A DNA stretch of 64,000 bases, taken from NCBI GenBank assembly GCA_013215825.1, contig JABSQN010000004.1, forward strand, positions 186,001 to 250,000. The letters are read 5' to 3'. Position 1 is the stretch's first letter. Each line of letters opens with the position of its first letter. A model generated the notes under the pieces. It was not told the DNA's origin and made no database searches. It saw only the letters and a program-made list of their open reading frames with translations. Origin of the DNA: Piscirickettsiaceae bacterium (lineage in GTDB: Bacteria; Pseudomonadota; Gammaproteobacteria; Nitrosococcales; Methylophagaceae). Of the stretch, positions 8,995 to 16,448 are shown in pieces. The position numbers and the translations under genes are program-made.

Positions 8995-9915
8995 ATGATT
9001 TACCGTACTTTATTAAAGCTATTCACCAATAAAAATGACGGTTCTACCCATCGTTTTTCTCAACGCTTAATCGTTCTTTTCTGCCAACTCTCTCGACTCA
9101 ATCCAATCAAACGATCTCAATCTACATCTCCGGTAAATGTAATGGGATTACAGTTTCCCAACCCTATTGGTCTTGCAGCCGGATTTGATCGAACAGGCAA
9201 GTTTTTGCCCTATTCTGAATGTATCGGCTTCGGCTTTATTGAAATAGGCACAATCAATATCGATGCAACACAAGTACTTGATAACACGACAATTACAATA
9301 CTACGAAACCTAAATAAAGCGACTAAATATAAGCAAAAGACAAAGCACCCTCAACAATGGGGCATCAGTCTCGGCAGCCTGAGAAATATGCTTGATGAAC
9401 AAACCGTCGCAGACTACAGCAAAGGCATGCGGTTATTTTGGCTATTTGCTGATTACTTTGTTATTAACCTCAGTCGTCCAGAAAGTGATGCACGTGCATT
9501 AAAGCCAGATTTATATGGCTTGGATCTCTTTTTAACAAATATTCGACACCATCATAAAACGTTAAATACAGAATATGATTTGTCTATTCCTCTTCTGGCA
9601 AAACTCGCCATTGACTACCGCCAGCATGAATCAACGGCTGAAATCATACAGTTACTCAAACAACGCGGTTTTGATGGCGTGATCCTCGCTTTTGAAAACT
9701 GGCCAAATATTCAACAAATCGCAGACTATTTACATAACCTCAAAGCACAACACCCAGATTTTCCTTTTATAGTGGTCGGCGGCATTCGTTCCACCCAAGA
9801 TAGTCAGCAATTGCTAGCAGCCGGCGCTTCACTGGTTCAAGTTTATACTGCACTCGTACAACAAGGGCCCATAAAAACACGACAGATGATTGCCAAAGCG
9901 GTTGGTACAGGGTAA
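8995..9915 (+). CDS. Dihydroorotate-dehydrogenase-like flavoprotein, substrate site not conserved
   Basis: 306 residues with a PyrD-type TIM barrel. The FMN-site motifs remain: NPIGLAAGFDRTG (residues 57-68), GFGFIEIGT and the phosphate loop VVGGIRS...LAAGASLVQVYT. The substrate motifs do not. The NRMGFNN loop is missing, and INISSPNTPG, which holds the catalytic serine of class 2 enzymes, reads INLSRPESDA (157-166). The conserved LDKDG is FDRTG. It therefore probably does not oxidise dihydroorotate. It starts 5 bases after serC and ends the PQQ-side operon. What it acts on is unknown. Confidence 0.65.
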   Translation: MIYRTLLKLFTNKNDGSTHRFSQRLIVLFCQLSRLNPIKRSQSTSPVNVMGLQFPNPIGLAAGFDRTGKFLPYSECIGFGFIEIGTINIDATQVLDNTTITILRNLNKATKYKQKTKHPQQWGISLGSLRNMLDEQTVADYSKGMRLFWLFADYFVINLSRPESDARALKPDLYGLDLFLTNIRHHHKTLNTEYDLSIPLLAKLAIDYRQHESTAEIIQLLKQRGFDGVILAFENWPNIQQIADYLHNLKAQHPDFPFIVVGGIRSTQDSQQLLAAGASLVQVYTALVQQGPIKTRQMIAKAVGTG

Positions 9916-9945
9916 TGTCACTTTTAATTAATCGTGAGCAAGTTA

Positions 9946-9975
9946 AAATCAACCGAGTCTGACCCCATTGATTCT
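9946..9975 (+). repeat. GGGGTCAGACTC inverted-repeat element, left copy
   Basis: 30-base element that matches the reverse complement of 17417-17446 with two mismatches. Its core, read on the minus strand, is AATCAATGGGGTCAGACTCG, and it has its own short terminal dyad (AATCAA/TTGATT). The GGGTCAGACTC core recalls short elements often found near REP-associated transposases. That resemblance is from memory and untested. It abuts a half attC site and marks the left edge of the cassette array. Confidence 0.75.
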
Positions 9976-10011
9976 TACTTTTTGCGGTCGCATTTACTGC
10001 GCTTGTTAGGT
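9976..10011 (-). other. Truncated attC site, left end of cassette array
   Basis: Read on the minus strand this begins ACCTAACAAGCGCAG, the normal first half of an attC, then stops at the repeat element instead of completing the site. It would have been the attC of the hspQ-like cassette. Confidence 0.7.
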
Positions 10012-10020
10012 GTTGTAGCG

Positions 10021-10350
10021 CTAATGACTTTTTTTATTTCTTGTGTAATGACCATTTACAAATTTATTAAAAAAGTGCTCAATTGCTGGATGTATTATCG
10101 GAGTATTTTTATCATCAGGTTCTAAATTTTGTTCTGCTACATATGTTAAGTGTTCATGATTATGTACTAAAACATGATACCAAGGTTTATTTTTCGGAGG
10201 TCTAGATCTAGCAACTTGCTCATACCATTCTTCAGTAGCCTTAAATTTATGATCTACATCTACAATTACACCGCGATAATTGAATAGCTTATGATGTACT
10301 AGTTCTCCGATCGAAAACTTTGCTCTATTTATTTTTGTAACTGTACCCAT
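10021..10350 (-). CDS. HspQ-like heat-shock protein (integron cassette gene)
   Basis: 109 residues of the HspQ/YccV family, small proteins that bind hemimethylated DNA and act as specificity factors for Lon in enterobacteria. Family features are KFSIGELVHHKLFNYRGVIVDVDHKFKATEEWYE, KPWYHVLVHNHEHLTYVAEQNLE and a helical tail. It is longer at the front and more basic at the end than E. coli HspQ. It lies between a half attC and a full attC, so it is a cassette copy and may differ from any chromosomal hspQ. Confidence 0.8.
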   Translation of the reverse strand: MGTVTKINRAKFSIGELVHHKLFNYRGVIVDVDHKFKATEEWYEQVARSRPPKNKPWYHVLVHNHEHLTYVAEQNLEPDDKNTPIIHPAIEHFFNKFVNGHYTRNKKSH

Positions 10351-10376
10351 AATCGTTCTCTTTTAGATTGGATGAC

Positions 10377-10461
10377 ACCTAACGCCCAAATAAAGGGCCG
10401 GAGCGTAACCACGGTCCAGCGCACATTTCTTTGTGGGCGATCTTTGATTTGATTGTTATAC
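10377..10461 (-). other. attC recombination site
   Basis: 85-base imperfect palindrome with outer boxes ACCTAAC and GTTATAC and the inner pair GGGCCGGAGCG/CGGTCCAGCGC. It separates the hspQ-like and GDCCVxC cassettes. Confidence 0.85.
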
Positions 10462-10463
10462 GT

Positions 10464-10685
10464 TCAATCACAGCAATTGTTGCCTTGTTGAATTGGTGGG
10501 CATTTAACTGTACCGAATGAACAGAATACACAACAATCACCTTTTTTTGGTTTAAGTAGTTTTTTACATAGCTCACATTCGTAAAAGTATAGGCAGTAGT
10601 CTGTTGGCATTATTTCATTTTTACGATGACCGCAACTTGGACAAGATATTCTTGATACCAAAATCACTTTTGTCTTTTCAATCAT
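10464..10685 (-). CDS. GDCCVxC-motif small cysteine-rich protein (cassette gene)
   Basis: 73 residues rich in cysteines: a front CPSCGHRK pair, YECELCKKLLKPKKGDC, and the hallmark GDCCVFCSFGTVKCPPIQ. This matches a small family named after its GDCCVxC motif, in which some members are selenoproteins with Sec in place of a cysteine. Here all positions are Cys. The arrangement suggests metal or thiol chemistry; its function is not established. It is flanked by attC sites at both ends. Confidence 0.7.
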   Translation of the reverse strand: MIEKTKVILVSRISCPSCGHRKNEIMPTDYCLYFYECELCKKLLKPKKGDCCVFCSFGTVKCPPIQQGNNCCD

Positions 10686-10700
10686 CTCTTCCTCAAAAAT

Positions 10701-10794
10701 GTATAACGCCTTGCTCAGCGGTTTTGGTGGAATGACGGCTTTGTTGCAACAAAGATGACAGTTTACCGAAGTCCGCTACAGCAACTTGTTATGT
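10701..10794 (-). other. attC recombination site
   Basis: 94-base site with outer boxes GTATAAC and GTTATGT. Minus-strand reading starts ACATAACAAGTTGCTG and ends AAGGCGTTATAC, the arrangement shared by other sites here. Confidence 0.85.
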
Positions 10795-10800
10795 GATATT

Positions 10801-11400
10801 TCAAATAGATGCTATCAGCTCTGATAAAGCCTGCTCACCATTACTAAATATAGGCCAACCATCACCAGGTAAAACTGCCTTAATACCTGGGATAGAAGCA
10901 ATTCTTCTTACCGATTTTTTAGCCTTCTCTGGATCTTGTAGCTTAGCTTCAGGAAGTATACAAAGCTTACCCCCACTATGGGCACGAATAAGGTCACCTG
11001 TAATTAAGGTTTCACCTTCAATGACAAATGCAAGCTCACCTTCTGTCTTAGAGCCATTTAAACAAAATACATCCAGTCCCTCGATAAACCCCTTAGTTTC
11101 TTCCAACCACTCTGAGCATTGAATTGGAAAACAACCTTTCTCTCCAATCGGCCCATAAATTTTAGCACCCGTTAATTTGGCTAGTTTTTCAGAATCACGA
11201 ATATGATCAGAGTTTGAAATAATAATATGAGAAACTTTACCTAGAGAATTAAGGTGATTTTCATCATGAACCGTTAATGGTAGAGGGTCAAAAACAACGT
11301 TACCCTCACTTCTTACCCAAAGATAACTATGAAAATCAATATTCCGATCATCGTCAAATTGACTCCAGCAGAAGAGATTATTTTTATGCAGCAATTTCAT
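10801..11400 (-). CDS. Metallo-beta-lactamase-fold protein (cassette gene)
   Basis: 199 residues with an MBL-like pattern: a strand-rich front, HIIISNSDHIRDSEKLA where the HxHxDH metal motif should be, FVIEGETLITGDLIRAHSGG and a final PGDGWPIF. The metal motif is degenerate (SNSDH), so only some ligands remain (D, H, the GD aspartate). Lactonase, hydrolase or no catalytic activity are all possible. It is preceded and followed by attC sites, marking a mobile cassette. Confidence 0.65.
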   Translation of the reverse strand: MKLLHKNNLFCWSQFDDDRNIDFHSYLWVRSEGNVVFDPLPLTVHDENHLNSLGKVSHIIISNSDHIRDSEKLAKLTGAKIYGPIGEKGCFPIQCSEWLEETKGFIEGLDVFCLNGSKTEGELAFVIEGETLITGDLIRAHSGGKLCILPEAKLQDPEKAKKSVRRIASIPGIKAVLPGDGWPIFSNGEQALSELIASI

Positions 11401-11441
11401 AGATTTTCCTCAATTAGTAATATGATGTTGGTTACAAAAAC

Positions 11442-11533
11442 ACATAACGCCTTGCTAAGCGGAAAATAATGGTTGGCTATAATCGCGAAGCGATAGCCAA
11501 CTGTTATTTTCCCGTTTGAGCAACTTGTTAGCT
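11442..11533 (-). other. attC recombination site
   Basis: 92-base site with ACATAAC and GTTAGCT boxes and a long inner stem (GGTTGGCTAT...ATAGCCAACTG). Its minus-strand sequence is close to the attC at 44956-45054 and the one at 16697-16795. Confidence 0.88.
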
Positions 11534-11544
11534 GCTGGTTATAA

Positions 11545-11805
11545 TTAATAATGGTAGCGGCAGGATATAACTGTAATATGACTATCCTTAACGGCATATA
11601 CAAGACGATTGGACTCATCCACACGTCTCGACCAAAAAACTGATAAATTCTCTCTTAAAGGTTCAGGTTTTCCGATCCCCTCAAATGGAGAGCGCTTAGT
11701 ATCGGTAATTAATTTATTAATTCTTTTAAGCGTTTTTTTATCTTGCCCTTGCCAATATACATAATCAGCCCATGCATCTTCGGTCCACGCTAACAACCTA
11801 GTCAT
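11545..11805 (-). CDS. yoeB: YoeB-family mRNA interferase toxin (cassette gene)
   Basis: 86-residue ribosome-dependent endoribonuclease toxin of the RelE/YoeB superfamily. The match runs throughout: LLAWTEDAWADYVYWQGQDKKTLKRINKLI, SPFEGIGKPEPLRENLSVFWSRRVDESNRLVY and the terminal SCRYHY, which carries the conserved catalytic His-Tyr end. Its start overlaps the antitoxin gene by 8 bases. In integrons such modules stabilise the array; no attC separates toxin from antitoxin. Confidence 0.92.
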   Translation of the reverse strand: MTRLLAWTEDAWADYVYWQGQDKKTLKRINKLITDTKRSPFEGIGKPEPLRENLSVFWSRRVDESNRLVYAVKDSHITVISCRYHY

Positions 11806-12052
11806 TTAATATCTCTCGTTCAATCACTTGAGCTGATTTAAATTGTTCAATAGAGCGAGCTAAATGAGCTGCGTTAGCAGGTGACTTTAATAAATGAACA
11901 GTTTCCATCAAGCTGTTGTAATGATCCATAGACATAACAACAGCATCTTCAGAATTTCTACGTGTAATTACAGTATAGTCAGCGTCGTTTACGACATGAT
12001 CAAGTACAGATTTAAGCCCATTTCTTGCTTCAGTAAAAGATACAATTCTCAT
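11798..12052 (-). CDS. yefM: YefM-family antitoxin (cassette gene)
   Basis: 84-residue Phd/YefM antitoxin beginning MRIVSFTEARNGLKSVLDHVV with a DNA-binding front and a toxin-binding tail. The start at 12052 follows AGAGGA. The open frame extends further upstream but lacks family similarity there. It should repress its own operon and neutralise YoeB. The gene pair forms one cassette between attC sites at 11442 and 12144. Confidence 0.92.
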   Translation of the reverse strand: MRIVSFTEARNGLKSVLDHVVNDADYTVITRRNSEDAVVMSMDHYNSLMETVHLLKSPANAAHLARSIEQFKSAQVIEREILND

Positions 12053-12143
12053 AGTGTCCTCTTTTATTAGTTGTACAGTTAATAAGACAAGTCTAACTAA
12101 AAAGAGTGACTTGTGCAAGAACAGGTACAAGTTTAGTTGAGGC

Positions 12144-12229
12144 AGTTAACGCCGAGGTAAGTGGCGGAGCGTAAGCGGAGTCCAAGCATGTGCGTTTTTG
12201 CACATGCGAACTTGACCGACTTGTTATAT
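12144..12229 (-). other. attC recombination site
   Basis: 86 bases, outer boxes AGTTAAC and GTTATAT, inner stem GCATGTGCGTTTTTGCACATGC. The stop codon of the DUF4041 gene lies inside it. Confidence 0.85.
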
Positions 12230-13561
12230 TGTTTCTGGTAATTCACTTAGTGCGTCAACTTTATTACTTTTCTCTTCTCTCTGTATACGAATTGATTGAG
12301 ATTCTCTATATTGTCTTGCCTCAGCTGTTTCAATGAACTCTGAGTCAGGTGATATTTTCTTTACTTCTTGTGCAATTTCTTCAAGAGAAACACCAAAGAA
12401 CTCTTTACGATTATTTACTAAGTTTAATCTTTTGTAATCAAACGATTTATGAAGTTGGTTTTCTAATGCTGGGGCATCTTCTGCATATATCATAGCATGC
12501 ACGTCAAAGGTGAATGGAACGCTTGCGTCTCCTAATTCCTTAACTCGATCATGCGGCTCAAGTCTTCTTGTCATGCCAATTTTATAGACCTCTTCACCAA
12601 ATGAACCAATATTTGATATTACATATACATGGCCTCGCTTTGTTTGTTGTGCCATTGATTTTGCTCGTTCACTCTTTGCATGAGCTTCGACTAAGTCCTT
12701 GTCTAAAGATGCGATTTTTTCTTGTAGTTTTTCTAGTTTTGATCCAGCAGCTTTCTCGGCTTCGGCTTTTGCTTTTGCCAATAACTTATTATATTTATCT
12801 TCTTCTTTTAATGCCTTTTCCATTTCTTGTTCAAATTTAGCTTCTTCACGCATTTGTCGCCTGATTTCAGCTTGTTCTTCTTTTTCCTGTTGCTTTTTAT
12901 CTTTATATTCATGCGTTAAACGAAGTTCTTCAATTTTCAAATTAAGATATTGGTGTGAAATATTGATAGCAGTTGAGTCATTTAACTTATTAATTGCTGT
13001 GTATGCTTTTTCTATTCGTTGTTCCATTCTGGTAGCATTATTCCAATTAGTATTTGATATTGCCGCATCACATTCATTGTTAAAGGCTCTTGCGGTTAAT
13101 CTAATGCCTTTATTTGTCATTGTACGTCCTTTGGCTTTGCTTCCTTCGACTGCCCATTCGGTATTACAATATATTGCTTCCTTGCTTGTTATCATTTGTT
13201 TCTGTTTGGTTTTTACAATAGATATGTTTTCTTTAAATTCTTCTGAGGTATCATACTCAAAATGAGGCTTGTAAAAGCCAAGTTCAGCTAACTCAATTGC
13301 TTCGTCGTATATTGCTGCTTCTTTAACAAGTTTATTAAATATTATTTTTTTATCTTTATAGCTTGAACGTAATTCTTCTATTTCTTTCTCTAATTCATCT
13401 TTTGTTTTTTTTGATTTTATTACTTCGCTATCTATATCAATTATTTTTGAATACTTAGCTTCATAGTAATTGTTTTTTGATTTACTTTTAAATGCGAAGA
13501 ATGCTATGGCAATTAATAGTAGTAGCAGAATGCCTATTGTTATTTCTAAACTATTACTCAC
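12224..13561 (-). CDS. DUF4041/T5orf172 (GIY-YIG-like) coiled-coil protein (cassette gene)
   Basis: 445 residues: membrane helix (about 7-24), coiled coil (45-80), a DUF4041-like middle (about 85-215), a second charged coiled coil (215-305) and a GIY-YIG-related nuclease-like domain (310-400). The last has HVYVISN, VYKIGMTRR, R339, E367 in LENQLHKSF and NNRKEFF, the residues expected in this superfamily. Proteins with this domain pair occur in phages and accessory regions, and a DNA-targeting defence role is plausible but not shown. It is large for a cassette gene and less GC-rich than its neighbours. Confidence 0.75.
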   Translation of the reverse strand: MSNSLEITIGILLLLLIAIAFFAFKSKSKNNYYEAKYSKIIDIDSEVIKSKKTKDELEKEIEELRSSYKDKKIIFNKLVKEAAIYDEAIELAELGFYKPHFEYDTSEEFKENISIVKTKQKQMITSKEAIYCNTEWAVEGSKAKGRTMTNKGIRLTARAFNNECDAAISNTNWNNATRMEQRIEKAYTAINKLNDSTAINISHQYLNLKIEELRLTHEYKDKKQQEKEEQAEIRRQMREEAKFEQEMEKALKEEDKYNKLLAKAKAEAEKAAGSKLEKLQEKIASLDKDLVEAHAKSERAKSMAQQTKRGHVYVISNIGSFGEEVYKIGMTRRLEPHDRVKELGDASVPFTFDVHAMIYAEDAPALENQLHKSFDYKRLNLVNNRKEFFGVSLEEIAQEVKKISPDSEFIETAEARQYRESQSIRIQREEKSNKVDALSELPETI

Positions 13562-13591
13562 TTTCCACTCTCCATTAGTTTTGTTTTAAAA

Positions 13592-13647
13592 ATATAACGC
13601 TTCATTCAGCCGACGCGTTAGCGGTCGGCTGCAGTGATTTGTTAGGA
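13592..13647 (-). other. Short attC recombination site
   Basis: 56-base site, the shortest in the array, with boxes ATATAAC and GTTAGGA and the inner stem CAGCCGACGCG/CGGTCGGCTG. Confidence 0.85.
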
Positions 13648-13662
13648 GTTTTTATTGCCACA

Positions 13663-14280
13663 TTAGTAGATGAGATTTGTGCCAAAATTAGGTTGCTCCC
13701 CTTCAATTATTTGTTTTTTCCATTTCATTAACTTTTCCAAATGAAAATTCCAGAATTCCTCACACTGTTCTAGGTACTTGAGTACTGTGTCACTCTCCCC
13801 CTTTTCTAGGAGTTCTTGAGCTAAGATCATATTTGGGCCGAATGAGTCTAGCTGGGGTGAGCCAGGAGTTTTTCCTGCAAGAAGTAATTGTTTTTTTGCC
13901 TCTTCTACATCCCCTTTTCGTAGCGCAACCCTGCCTAGAGTTAAATGCCCCTTATGAATAGCGTTACCGTAATTCCAATCAGCTTTGTACATTTCCGCAG
14001 TTTTCAATGTCTCATATGCAAATGATTCCGCTTTTTCTAAAGAGCCATTGTCTACAGTCCAAAGGCCAACATCACCAATGGCAACCCATCGTTTGTATTC
14101 ACTTTTAGCGGCTGCAAGCTCTGCTTTTGCTTTACATAATTGCTCGCCAGTATCTGGAACCCATTCTGATTGATAATCCTCCATCATGTTCGATGTGTAT
14201 TGAATAAAAGCGTAACCGCCAACTGCAGTTAATACTGTTGCTGTGATGAAGCCGCTGATAAATATCAAAAATGATTTCAT
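13663..14280 (-). CDS. Membrane-anchored TPR-like protein (cassette gene)
   Basis: 205 residues when started at 14280. Translation from further upstream would run through the attC at 14300-14383, so that is rejected. The front has a membrane anchor (FLIFISGFITATVLTAVGGYAFI). The rest is helical with repeat-like segments such as LTLGRVALRKGDVEEAKKQLLLAG and MILAQELLEKGESDTVLKYLEQC, resembling tetratricopeptide repeats. No function is known. It is probably exposed to the periplasm and binds partner proteins. Confidence 0.6.
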   Translation of the reverse strand: MKSFLIFISGFITATVLTAVGGYAFIQYTSNMMEDYQSEWVPDTGEQLCKAKAELAAAKSEYKRWVAIGDVGLWTVDNGSLEKAESFAYETLKTAEMYKADWNYGNAIHKGHLTLGRVALRKGDVEEAKKQLLLAGKTPGSPQLDSFGPNMILAQELLEKGESDTVLKYLEQCEEFWNFHLEKLMKWKKQIIEGEQPNFGTNLIY

Positions 14281-14299
14281 TGTTTCGTCCTTGAATCTG

Positions 14300-14383
14300 C
14301 CTAACGTTTTAGATAAGGGCCGCGCTGTTTTTTTTGCGCGTCCCAGTGAGAAATAGCGAACGAATTTAATGTATTTGTTAGGC
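14300..14383 (-). other. attC recombination site
   Basis: 84-base site with perfect outer boxes GCCTAAC and GTTAGGC. Together with 14746, 15268, 15794, 16387 and 56119 it belongs to the subfamily sharing GGGCCGC/GTCCC and AGCGAAC segments. Confidence 0.9.
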
Positions 14384-14731
14384 ATGACCGCCAAAAATTG
14401 GTGGCTTTCTATCGAAGAAAAACCAACCTATTGAAAAAAACAAAGCCAAACCCAAGTAGCCTGTACTTACGAGTACATCCTCAACAACAAAACAGCATGT
14501 TAATAAAAGCGTAAGTACAGGAATATCCTTCCTTCGCCAATAAATAAATGCCGTTCCTATCAAAACAAGAACAGTTAACACTGAAGCAATACCAAAGAAA
14601 GCATATCCACGACCGTTCAAGTTTTCGTATTGCTCAAAATACTGCACTATATCTCCATTAGCTTTAACAAAAATTGCTGCAGTCAGCACATGAAGAGTAT
14701 ATGTAAGGTCAAATATTTGCTGAGCTTTCAT
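14378..14731 (-). CDS. Small integral membrane protein (cassette gene)
   Basis: 117 residues, three to four hydrophobic helices, ending KPPIFGGHA; I recognise no family. The stop codon is within the attC to its left, the usual tight fit of a cassette. A helical front (KAQQIFDLTYTLHVLTAAIFV) is followed by a polar loop with two aromatic-rich motifs. Confidence 0.6.
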   Translation of the reverse strand: MKAQQIFDLTYTLHVLTAAIFVKANGDIVQYFEQYENLNGRGYAFFGIASVLTVLVLIGTAFIYWRRKDIPVLTLLLTCCFVVEDVLVSTGYLGLALFFSIGWFFFDRKPPIFGGHA

Positions 14732-14745
14732 GGGTAGATTGGTAT

Positions 14746-14828
14746 GCCTAACGATCTAGTTAAGGGACGCCGCGCTTTTTGCGGCATCCCGAGTGAGCAA
14801 AGCGAACGACTTGAACGCCATGTTAGGA
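14746..14828 (-). other. attC recombination site
   Basis: 83 bases with boxes GCCTAAC and GTTAGGA, inner stem GCCGCGC/GCGGC, and the AGCGAACGACTTGAAC segment seen in sister sites. Confidence 0.9.
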
Positions 14829-15257
14829 TTGTGTTTTATCAATGACTAAACATTTTGCCATAATGTCATGGAGGCCTTGTTTCCTTTCTGTAAATGGGAT
14901 CATGATAAAGCCAATAAACAAGAGCATAGCAGAGATGATTTTAGCGGCATTACGATTTATCGCATGCCCTAGATTTATCTGACTTCCGTTTAAATCCGTT
15001 ACTTTTATTCGGAACAGTATTTTTCCTACAGTGCCTTGCTTAGAAGAGCTTTCCATTAATGAAAAATATAAAATATCGACGATGTATCCTAAGTAACTAA
15101 TATTATCCAAAATAGATGGATCCTTTATTCCTGCTCCACTCACCAACAGAACTAGCAATATGATTACAAGAATATATGAGATAGTTATAGCGATGATGAC
15201 ATCAATAATGCCTGCGACAAATCTTTTCCATGAAACGGCGTAGTTTTTAACTTCCAT
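14823..15257 (-). CDS. RDD-family membrane protein (cassette gene)
   Basis: 144 residues with three to four membrane helices. RDD marks are the Arg and Asp in WKRFVAGIIDVIIA and the Asp in KQGLHDIMAKCLVI; GTVGKILFRIKVTDLNG is also typical. Some RDD proteins have been reported as Na+/H+ antiporters, but function here is unknown. Flanked by attC sites. Confidence 0.8.
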   Translation of the reverse strand: MEVKNYAVSWKRFVAGIIDVIIAITISYILVIILLVLLVSGAGIKDPSILDNISYLGYIVDILYFSLMESSSKQGTVGKILFRIKVTDLNGSQINLGHAINRNAAKIISAMLLFIGFIMIPFTERKQGLHDIMAKCLVIDKTQS

Positions 15258-15267
15258 ATTTTATATA

Positions 15268-15348
15268 TCCTAACGTTCTAGTTAAGGGGCCGCAGCGTAG
15301 CGGAGGTCCCGTGAGTGACAGCGAACAAACTTGAACTTTTTGTTAGAA
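15268..15348 (-). other. attC recombination site
   Basis: 81 bases, boxes TCCTAAC and GTTAGAA. Its reverse complement is nearly identical to the attC at 56119-56198 (shared AAGTTTGTTCGCTGTC, CTCACGGGACCTCCGC and CTGCGGCCCCTTAA), which ties the two arrays to one cassette pool. Confidence 0.9.
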
Positions 15349-15352
15349 ATCA

Positions 15353-15751
15353 TCAGTCTTGGTAAAGAGCTACTACACTAGGCTTTGATAAGTAATAAAT
15401 AATAAATGCGGCTAAACAAATACCTAGCAACTGCAAAATTGTATTTGCAGTTGTCATTTCAGAATCAGGGTATATTGGAAATATTGATATAAGTCCTAGT
15501 GGTATTGAAATGACATACAGCCACTTAGATGCTTTTAGTCCCCATGTTTGTATTGACCAGAGACCATACATAGCTGCCAATAGGAATACTCCTAGTGCCA
15601 TGAATATAACGCCTAGTAAAGTGATCCAAATTGGCATATCAGGGATAGCACTAGCAAACATCATGAGAGCACCAAGGCCAAATATGAGAAGGCCACTAAG
15701 TGCGCTATATATAGCGATTAAAACAATACCAACTGGTTTATTTTTGTTCAT
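15353..15751 (-). CDS. Four-helix membrane protein (cassette gene)
   Basis: 132 residues with four membrane helices and short loops: VGIVLIAIYSALSGLLIFGLG, WITLLGVIFMALGVFLLAAMYG, SKWLYVISIPLGLISIFPIYP and a last helix before SKPSVVALYQD. The layout resembles unnamed small DoxX/DUF2127-like membrane proteins, but I cannot assign a family. Flanked by attC sites. Confidence 0.55.
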   Translation of the reverse strand: MNKNKPVGIVLIAIYSALSGLLIFGLGALMMFASAIPDMPIWITLLGVIFMALGVFLLAAMYGLWSIQTWGLKASKWLYVISIPLGLISIFPIYPDSEMTTANTILQLLGICLAAFIIYYLSKPSVVALYQD

Positions 15752-15793
15752 AAAATTCCCTTTTAAGTTTAAATTTATTTAGTTGTTTAAAAT

Positions 15794-15877
15794 TTCTAAC
15801 GATTTAAATAAGCGGCGCGGCGCTTTTTGGCGCGTCCCAGTGAGCGACAGCGAACGAGCTTGATTTGCTTGTTAGGA
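15794..15877 (-). other. attC recombination site
   Basis: 84-base site with boxes TTCTAAC and GTTAGGA and the inner stem GCGCGGCGC/GGCGCGTC. Confidence 0.9.
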
Positions 15878-16375
15878 AGCATATCTGATTTTATGGAAAA
15901 TACTTTTTATCCCGTGTGCACCGATAATTAGTCCAGTTGCCAACAAGATTTGGCAAAGAATCACTAGATAAATTATTTGGTGATTTTCAGCGGAATAGTC
16001 AAGATTGAGAGAGCTATATTGTCTGTATGATAAGAACGTTTGTAATAGGTCAATCAATCCTTGATAAAAAATAAAGAGCCCCATAAGCCTTATCGCTAAC
16101 ACTTCCATTCCTTCAAGTAATGGATTTATTTCTTGATGAGGCAGCTCATTTTTAATGATCATATTTGCTATTGATGCAGGTGCCAACCATAACAACAGAC
16201 CAAATAATATTGGCATAGCAGCAGAAAGTAAGAAAGCTTGGGCGGGTAGACCTAGTTCATTATGCTCCATTGCTATTATCATTGGTACTGATGCCGATGC
16301 TTCAATGGCACCATTGATCAATAAAGCCAAGCCGACGAGTTTGACGGTTATTCTCAGGAGTTCATTACTTGTCAT
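15872..16375 (-). CDS. Membrane protein of unknown function (cassette gene)
   Basis: 167 residues with four hydrophobic segments: VKLVGLALLINGAIEASASV, AFLLSAAMPILFGLLLWLAP, LMGLFIFYQGLIDLLQTFL and IYLVILCQILLATGLIIGAHG. It follows the compact four-helix pattern of the adjacent cassettes but I see no clear sequence relationship to them. Its stop overlaps the attC on the left. Confidence 0.55.
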   Translation of the reverse strand: MTSNELLRITVKLVGLALLINGAIEASASVPMIIAMEHNELGLPAQAFLLSAAMPILFGLLLWLAPASIANMIIKNELPHQEINPLLEGMEVLAIRLMGLFIFYQGLIDLLQTFLSYRQYSSLNLDYSAENHQIIYLVILCQILLATGLIIGAHGIKSIFHKIRYAS

Positions 16376-16386
16376 GTCTTTTGCTT

Positions 16387-16448
16387 CCCTAACGATCTAG
16401 CGAAGGTCCCGTGAGCGACAGCGAGCACACTTGAACTTTTTGTTAGTG
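16387..16448 (-). other. attC recombination site
   Basis: 62-base site with boxes CCCTAAC and GTTAGTG. It has AAGGTCCCGTGAGCGACAGC but lacks part of the opposite arm, so it looks internally shortened compared with 15268. Confidence 0.8.

Noticed and set aside
12699-13265. 188-codon plus-strand open frame
   Set aside because: It is the antisense of the DUF4041/GIY-YIG-like gene; its Ser/Phe/Leu-rich composition is what complementing a Lys/Glu-rich coiled coil produces.
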